Both the position numbers and the translations under genes were made by a program. A stretch of 10,559 nt of DNA from an uncultured Desulfobacterales bacterium (lineage in GTDB: Bacteria; Desulfobacterota; Desulfobacteria; Desulfobacterales; UBA11574), in assembly GCA_937925895.1 (NCBI GenBank), contig CALANC010000117.1, positions 1-10,559 on the forward strand. The letters run 5' to 3'. The notes beneath the pieces are model-generated. The model was not told where the DNA came from, searched no databases, and saw only the letters and a program-made list of their open reading frames with translations. Numbering within the stretch: position 1 is the first letter of the stretch; every line of letters starts with the position of its first letter. Shown one piece after another: positions 6,012 to 10,559 of the stretch.

Positions 6012-7361
6012 GTGAACCCAGAAATGTTTAGAGAATATGACATCAGAGGGATTGCCGGAAAAGATATGACGGACGAGGATGTTGTTTTGATTGGGAAAGG
6101 CGTCGGCACTTTCCTGAGAGAACACGGTTGTACAAAGATTACCGTAGGGCGTGATTGCAGGTTGACTTCTGATCTGTATGCCGAAAAAGTCATCGAAGGT
6201 CTGAGGTCCACCGGCTGTGATGTGATCGATATCGGTGTATGTCCTACGCCCGTCTTATATTTTTCCATTCAACACCTTGAGCAGGAAGGTGGGGTGATGG
6301 TGACGGCCAGTCACAATCCGATGGAATATAATGGGTTTAAACTTTGTAAAGGTTTAGATTCGATTCATGGCCAAGATATACAAAAAATATTAGGTATTAT
6401 AAAAGACAATTCATTTGTTACAGGCAGCGGTTCGCTTTCTACTGCCGATGTTATCACTCCCTATAGGGAATTTGTTGAGAACAATATATCCATAGCTAAA
6501 CGGATAAAAGTTGGTGTTGATGCAGGTAACGGGACTGCGGGTGTGGTTGCAGTACCGGTAATGAAGAACCTAAATTGTGAAGTTCATGATATTTACTGCG
6601 ATATGGACGGGACCTTCCCAAACCACGAAGCGGATCCGACGGTTGCAAAGAACATGAAAGACCTTATCTCCTTGGTGAAGGAAAAAGAGCTGGATATCGG
6701 GATCGGTTATGATGGCGATGGTGATCGTATCGGGGTGGTGGATGAAAAAGGAAACATTGTCTTCGGTGACAAGCTCCTGATAATCTTTTCCAGGGAAATC
6801 CTGTCGAGAAAACCCGGGGCAACATTTATATCCGAAGTAAAATGTTCAAAGACCATGTACGACGATATCGAAAAACACGGCGGCCGTGCCATTATGTGGA
6901 AGACCGGCCATTCTCTGATCAAAAAGAAAATGAAAGATGAAAAGGCCGAGCTTGCAGGAGAAATGAGCGGACACATGTTCTTTGCTGACCGATATTTTGG
7001 CTTTGACGATGCTATCTATGCTTCTTGCAGACTTCTAGAGATTTTAGCAGACACAGGTAAAAAAATATCCGACCTTTTAGCCGGTGTGCCCGAAACGTAT
7101 TCGACACCTGAAATTCGAGTCGAGTGCCCTGATGACAAAAAATTTTCCGTGGTGAAAAAAACAACTGAATTTTTCCGTGAACGTTATGACGTTATTGACA
7201 TTGACGGTGTAAGGGTTTTGTTTGATGATGGATGGGGGCTGGTGCGCGCGTCCAACACGCAGCCTGCCCTGGTGCTCCGTTTTGAGGCCATGTCGGAAGC
7301 GAGACTTTCAGAGATAAGAAATCTTATCGAATCCGCGCTGGATGACATTAAAAGAACCTGA
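6012..7361 (+). CDS. Phosphomannomutase/phosphoglucomutase (AlgC/ManB type)
   Basis: Cytoplasmic alpha-D-phosphohexomutase interconverting hexose 6-phosphate and 1-phosphate (mannose and/or glucose), feeding GDP-mannose or UDP-glucose synthesis for surface polysaccharides. The four family signatures are intact (449 aa, numbered from the GTG): phosphoserine loop TASHNP (98-103, Ser100); metal loop DGDGDR (234-239); sugar-specificity loop GEMSGH (316-321), the Glu-x-x-Ser-Gly-His form of dual PMM/PGM enzymes; and phosphate-binding RASNTQP (412-418) followed by RFE. The N-terminal FREYDIRG is also typical. Length matches AlgC (about 460). The start is the GTG at 6012 because AGGAGG (6001-6006) lies five bases before it; an ATG at 5967 would add 15 residues that do not resemble the family. 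It has its own promoter candidate and a strong terminator, so it is probably monocistronic. Confidence 0.94.
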   Translation: MNPEMFREYDIRGIAGKDMTDEDVVLIGKGVGTFLREHGCTKITVGRDCRLTSDLYAEKVIEGLRSTGCDVIDIGVCPTPVLYFSIQHLEQEGGVMVTASHNPMEYNGFKLCKGLDSIHGQDIQKILGIIKDNSFVTGSGSLSTADVITPYREFVENNISIAKRIKVGVDAGNGTAGVVAVPVMKNLNCEVHDIYCDMDGTFPNHEADPTVAKNMKDLISLVKEKELDIGIGYDGDGDRIGVVDEKGNIVFGDKLLIIFSREILSRKPGATFISEVKCSKTMYDDIEKHGGRAIMWKTGHSLIKKKMKDEKAELAGEMSGHMFFADRYFGFDDAIYASCRLLEILADTGKKISDLLAGVPETYSTPEIRVECPDDKKFSVVKKTTEFFRERYDVIDIDGVRVLFDDGWGLVRASNTQPALVLRFEAMSEARLSEIRNLIESALDDIKRT

Positions 7362-7403
7362 CGGTACGACGCTTTTAATCTTTATTGCCTTGATCACCTT
7401 TGA

Positions 7404-7435
7404 GCCATCCCCCGAATAGGGGATGGCATTTTATT
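7404..7435 (+). terminator. Strong rho-independent terminator of the phosphomutase gene
   Basis: GCCATCCCC (7404-7412) pairs perfectly with GGGGATGGC (7419-7427) around the loop CGAATA, followed by ATTTTATT. It begins 42 bases after the stop codon and separates the phosphomutase from the transporter gene. Confidence 0.9.
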
Positions 7436-7478
7436 GTTAAACCCTGACTCCTAAAAAATCCTGGTTAATAATAAATAT

Positions 7479-7489
7479 GGGTTTGACCC
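7479..7489 (+). promoter_or_regulatory. Mini-hairpin at the MFS start codon in place of an SD site
   Basis: GGGT (7479-7482) and ACCC (7486-7489) flank TTG and end one base before the ATG at 7491, where a ribosome site would be expected. GGGTTT (7479-7484) could alternatively pair with AAACCC at 7439-7444, giving two exclusive leader folds. The bases are seen; a regulatory role is speculative. Confidence 0.25.
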
Positions 7490-7490
7490 G

Positions 7491-8708
7491 ATGAAAAAGC
7501 TCGACAAAAAAATTTTTTCTATTCTATTTTTTTCTCTGCTGGGAACTGTGACCGGCGTTGGAATCGTCGTGCCTCTTCTGCCGGTTTATGCCCATGACCT
7601 TGGTGCCAGTGGCCTTTACATCGGGTTGATATTCGGATCGTTTTCATTGTCCAGGGCCTTTCTGCTCACCTACTTCGGCAGGCGATCGGACAGGCAAGGG
7701 CGTAAGCCATTTATCGTCTTTGGGCTTTTTGCCTATACACTGGTCTCCCTGGCATTTATTTGGGCCCGCCATGTTGAAACCCTTATCTTAATACGTTTTT
7801 TTCAAGGCATGGCCTCGGCCATGATAATGCCGGCAATACAAGCCTATATAGGAGATATCACACCCGAAGGCCGTGAAGGTTTCACCATGGGGCTGTTTAA
7901 TATGTCGATGTTTTTGGGTCTGAGCATTGGCCCTTTAATCGGAGGAGTAATGCATGACCGGTACAGTCTCGACACTTCCTTTGCGTCCATGGGGATTCTA
8001 ACCCTTTTAGGGTTGTTATTGAGTCTATTTTTACTGCCGCCAACAAAGTCGGAAAGGATTGCCAGTCGTCGGGCGAAACCTTTTGGCTGGAAGAAGATAT
8101 TGCAAGATAGAGAAACGGTCGGATTATTTCTGTTCAGGTTCGCTTACGCAGCCTGTATTGGAGTCATTTGGAGTTTTTTGCCGGTTTTGGCAGATTCGGA
8201 GTTTTCACTTTCGAGTACGTCCATCGGATTTCTTGTTATGTTAGGGGTATTTTCAAGTGGCTTGATGCATGTTCCCATGGGGTTTCTGGCAGACAGGGTT
8301 AACAGAAAAATGATGGTTGTAACCGGCGGATTGATCGTTTGTTACTCAATTTTCTCTTTTCAATGGACAAACAGCTTGATCGACCTGCTGGTGGCAAGTG
8401 TGATGTTCGGTATCGGTGGTGGGGTGGCAATGCCGGCACTGATGGCACTCGCCGTATTAAAAGGAAATGCAACTTACGCTATGGGATCTATCATGGGGCT
8501 TTTAGCAATGGCGCACAGCTTGGGAATGTTGTTGGGGTCATTACTGGCCGGTTTTATGATGGACACTTTTCAGCTTCGCCATGCTTTTCCGTCAGGGGCT
8601 GTCGTGATGTTCATTTTTGTCGGTCTCTTTATTGCCTTGACATATAAAAGAGATGGTGTGGCTGTTCATCCGGATATAAAAACCAGTCCATTGGATCTCG
8701 AGATCTGA
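7491..8708 (+). CDS. MFS transporter, drug:H+ antiporter type (405 aa)
   Basis: Inner-membrane secondary transporter with the 12-helix major facilitator layout in two halves. The loop between helices 2 and 3 carries motif A (GRRSDRQGRK, 63-72), and the second half repeats it as GFLADRVNRK (264-273). Helix 5 carries the antiporter motif C (LGLSIGPLIGG, 142-152), which is characteristic of proton-driven exporters. The half-linker (183-208) is basic. Substrate cannot be read from sequence; efflux of a drug or metabolite is the best inference. The gene follows the phosphomutase terminator by 55 bases and lacks a recognisable Shine-Dalgarno site; instead a small GGGT/ACCC hairpin (7479-7489) ends one base before the ATG. 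The 3' end converges on the TPM gene with a 7-bp gap and no obvious terminator. Confidence 0.92.
   Translation: MKKLDKKIFSILFFSLLGTVTGVGIVVPLLPVYAHDLGASGLYIGLIFGSFSLSRAFLLTYFGRRSDRQGRKPFIVFGLFAYTLVSLAFIWARHVETLILIRFFQGMASAMIMPAIQAYIGDITPEGREGFTMGLFNMSMFLGLSIGPLIGGVMHDRYSLDTSFASMGILTLLGLLLSLFLLPPTKSERIASRRAKPFGWKKILQDRETVGLFLFRFAYAACIGVIWSFLPVLADSEFSLSSTSIGFLVMLGVFSSGLMHVPMGFLADRVNRKMMVVTGGLIVCYSIFSFQWTNSLIDLLVASVMFGIGGGVAMPALMALAVLKGNATYAMGSIMGLLAMAHSLGMLLGSLLAGFMMDTFQLRHAFPSGAVVMFIFVGLFIALTYKRDGVAVHPDIKTSPLDLEI
8694..8705. repeat. 12-bp perfect palindrome at the 3' end of the MFS gene
   Basis: GATCTCGAGATC reads the same on both strands, spans the last four sense codons of the MFS gene, and lies 11 bases beyond the stop of the converging TPM gene. 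It lacks a T-run. It could be a weak bidirectional 3'-end structure or chance. Confidence 0.3.
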
Positions 8709-8715
8709 GGAAATT

Positions 8716-10320
8716 TTATTTTCTCTTAATTTTATTTATCATTTGAAGTGCATATTCGTTTGTTTCATCAATCTCTACTACCTTTTTAAACCACTTCTCA
8801 GCCTTTCGATAGTTCCGGCCTTTATAATAAAAATATCCGACCATTTTATACCCATACCGGCGATTGCCGGAAAGAGCAGTAAATTTTTTCATGTTCTCAG
8901 CAGCTTTTATATAAGCAGAAGGATTTTTCTTTCCTCCCAAACGCCAATGGGTTACTGCCAAATAATGGTACGCAGTTGGATCATCAGGCGCTAACTGGGC
9001 ATATTTTCGTAAATGGTCGAGTGCAGTTTTCTTTGAGACAAAATAATCGCGACTGAAAAGGCCGAGATAACGGTAGGCTCGGGCATCCTTGGGATGGGTC
9101 TCGATCGCCTTTTTTAACAAAGGTATCGCTTTCTTGGCATTTTTTAAATCAAATTGTAATTCCGCCAATTTGATTAATGTTTCAAAATCATCGGGGTTCT
9201 CATTCAAGCGATCTTCAAATGTCTTAATGGCTTCGAGGTAGTTTCCTTTTATTGAAGAAAACCAGGAAAAATCATCATAGAAATCACGGTCGTAAACCCT
9301 TGATTTATAAGGCTCCTTCTTAAAGGCAAAAGCATAGGGGTGATTGCGTCCGCCCAAATACCATTCGTTTTTATGGTCATATCGAATCCAGTTTGATGTA
9401 CTCCAAATATCAATTTGCCAGCCCAAACCTGTTTGCTTCATCAAGATGGGGCCTTGCTTTTTCCCCTTGGGATATAACAACACAGCGTACTTCGCCTTTT
9501 CTTTTATTTCCCATGGTTGTGAATACAGCTGATATTGCGATTGGCATAGGGAACGGCTCATTTTAGGCCGGTTGTTTAGGAGAATCTGCGATTCTTCCGT
9601 ATACATGGATACAAAGGGGTCATTCATGCATTGTTTTAAAGATTCAATCCACCGTTTAGCGAGTTCCTCTGAAGTTGTCCGGGCAGAATAAAAAGCCTTT
9701 TGTTGATCTTCAATGCTCGCTCGCTTGGTTAATTCGCCAATTTTGATATCCTTCTTTATGCCGGCACCGGCAGAAAGATAGCCTCCCATTTTCCGTTTAA
9801 TATCATCATCGGTCAATCTACCTTCCGCCCGCCCGATAAATTCCTCCATCGTTGCGGATAAACCCAGATCTACCTGGTTGTTTTCAAAATAGGGTTTGAT
9901 TTGTTTGCGTTCGATATATCCGCAGAATAGATCTGTGTATACAGCTTCCGCCTCAAGTCCGACTTCGACTTTTACCTGCTTTTCCTGATCAGCCAGTAGG
10001 ATTAAGACACCTTTTCCGCCATATTCCGCGCCAATTTCCCAATTGGTAAACAAAGTGGTTGCAATGGTTAAAATGTCGTGTCCTTCCAAACCCGGCATCG
10101 TAACCAGGATCATTTCGACACCATACTTCTCATCAAAGAACTGTAATGCCTCCTCTTTATTTTCTTTTGAAAACTTTAAAAGACCGGCATAGTCGTAAAC
10201 ATTTTGTTTCTTACTTGGTCGAGATTTGATAATTCGAGTCAGCACATATTCATTGGCTTGAACATAAGTGGGCGAGATGAACATACCAATCAAAAACATT
10301 GAAAAAATTAATCGTCTCAT
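8716..10320 (-). CDS. Secreted TPM-domain protein with C-terminal TPR repeats (534 aa)
   Basis: Exported protein of unknown biochemical role. Residues 1-22 are a Sec signal peptide (MRRLIF, hydrophobic core, cleavage likely after YVQA). Residues about 40-165 form a TPM domain (TLP18.3/Psb32/MOLO-1): it opens with VYDYAGLL (41-48) and has the hallmark NWEIGAEYGGKGVLILLA (93-110) then VKVEVGLEAE (116-125) and YTD. A middle region (about 200-335) is unassigned. From about 345 to 530 there are TPR-type helical repeats, with LAELQFDLKNAKKAIPLLKKAI around 385-406 and YFYYKGRNYRKAEKWFKKVVEID around 496-518. There is no C-terminal membrane anchor, unlike many YgcG-type TPM proteins. The ATG at 10320 has GGAAGG six bases upstream; a longer frame to 10515 overlaps lemA and would bury the signal peptide. 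It lies 13 bp after lemA, a pairing seen in many bacteria. Phosphatase activity is claimed for some TPM proteins but is not shown here. Confidence 0.87.
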   Translation of the reverse strand: MRRLIFSMFLIGMFISPTYVQANEYVLTRIIKSRPSKKQNVYDYAGLLKFSKENKEEALQFFDEKYGVEMILVTMPGLEGHDILTIATTLFTNWEIGAEYGGKGVLILLADQEKQVKVEVGLEAEAVYTDLFCGYIERKQIKPYFENNQVDLGLSATMEEFIGRAEGRLTDDDIKRKMGGYLSAGAGIKKDIKIGELTKRASIEDQQKAFYSARTTSEELAKRWIESLKQCMNDPFVSMYTEESQILLNNRPKMSRSLCQSQYQLYSQPWEIKEKAKYAVLLYPKGKKQGPILMKQTGLGWQIDIWSTSNWIRYDHKNEWYLGGRNHPYAFAFKKEPYKSRVYDRDFYDDFSWFSSIKGNYLEAIKTFEDRLNENPDDFETLIKLAELQFDLKNAKKAIPLLKKAIETHPKDARAYRYLGLFSRDYFVSKKTALDHLRKYAQLAPDDPTAYHYLAVTHWRLGGKKNPSAYIKAAENMKKFTALSGNRRYGYKMVGYFYYKGRNYRKAEKWFKKVVEIDETNEYALQMINKIKRK

Positions 10321-10333
10321 CAATGACCTTCCA

Positions 10334-10559
10334 TTAAAAACTGGCCTTGACCGGTTCCAAGGCTTCGGGTTTGGCTTCAAAAAAATCACGTGACTGATAA
10401 CCAAACAACGGGGCCATAAACACACCTGGGAATGTTTCAATTTTGGAATTGTAGGTCCGAACCGCCATATTGTATCGTTGTCGGGAGACGGAGATGCGAT
10501 TTTCTGTTCCCTCAAATTGATCTTGCAAAGCCAGTAGATTCGAAGAAGCTTTAAGATTG
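10334..10559 (-). CDS. lemA: LemA family protein, C-terminal part (5' end outside window)
   Basis: Only the last 74 or so codons are present; the gene continues past the right edge. The visible protein begins NLKASSNLLALQDQFEGTEN and continues with RISVSRQRYNMAVRTYNSKIETFP, then a Gly-Phe-type FGYQSRDFFEAKPEA tail, which is the classic LemA C-terminal pattern (helical coiled domain, then short tail). LemA proteins are usually about 180-200 residues with an N-terminal membrane helix and the helical domain outside the cytoplasm; that N-terminus cannot be seen here. The stop codon (10334-10336) sits directly beside the GGAAGG ribosome site of the TPM-TPR gene, so the two are very likely translated from one transcript. 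The biochemical function of LemA in bacteria is unsettled. Confidence 0.88.
   Translation of the reverse strand, partial: NLKASSNLLALQDQFEGTENRISVSRQRYNMAVRTYNSKIETFPGVFMAPLFGYQSRDFFEAKPEALEPVKASF

Noticed and set aside
10321-10515. N-terminal extension of the TPM-TPR frame
   Set aside because: It overlaps the lemA coding sequence in another frame and would hide a clear signal peptide; GGAAGG supports the ATG at 10320.

Overview
The window reads as a chromosomal segment of a Gram-negative bacterium, most plausibly a Desulfobacterota (deltaproteobacterial) relative. This placement is inferred from the mix of outer-membrane Slp lipoproteins, an AlgC/ManB-type hexose phosphomutase, a LemA/TPM pair, moderate-to-low GC, and a palindromic dispersed-type repeat of a style I associate with Desulfobacterales. 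No rRNA, tRNA, CRISPR array, complete insertion sequence or phage gene is visible.

Layout. Bases 1-530 are AT-rich and hold a small zinc-ribbon-like protein gene with its own promoter and a clear terminator. Bases 533-711 are a 179-bp MITE-like element with 11/12 terminal inverted repeats; its right tip supplies the stop codon of the next gene. That gene (709-1791, minus) is a long aspartate carbamoyltransferase (pyrB) whose upstream region carries an operator-like inverted repeat. Next come two tandem minus-strand Slp-family lipoprotein genes (2006-2506 and 2566-3120). Upstream of them is a large minus-strand gene (3200-5698) for an 832-residue protein: a divergent protein-kinase-like N-terminal domain joined to a polytopic membrane domain. 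This is the least understood protein here.

A roughly 310-bp divergent intergenic region (5699-6011) separates it from a plus-strand phosphomannomutase/phosphoglucomutase gene (6012-7361) that ends in a strong terminator. A plus-strand MFS drug/H+ antiporter-type gene follows (7491-8708). It converges, 7 bp apart, on a minus-strand pair: the 3' end of lemA (entering from the right edge) and a secreted TPM-domain protein with C-terminal TPR repeats (8716-10320).

How the genes relate. Most are single transcription units with unrelated roles: pyrimidine synthesis, sugar-phosphate interconversion for cell-surface polysaccharide, efflux, and outer-membrane lipoproteins. Two groupings look functional: the tandem slp pair (probably one transcript) and the lemA-TPM pair (13 bp apart, with the TPM ribosome site directly after the lemA stop). 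Five gene starts were moved inward from the longest possible reading frame because a better Shine-Dalgarno site sits inside. I see no defence system or biosynthetic cluster. The main candidates for something undescribed are the kinase-like membrane fusion, the TPM-TPR architecture, and an ATCase missing residues for the known E50 interdomain bridge.
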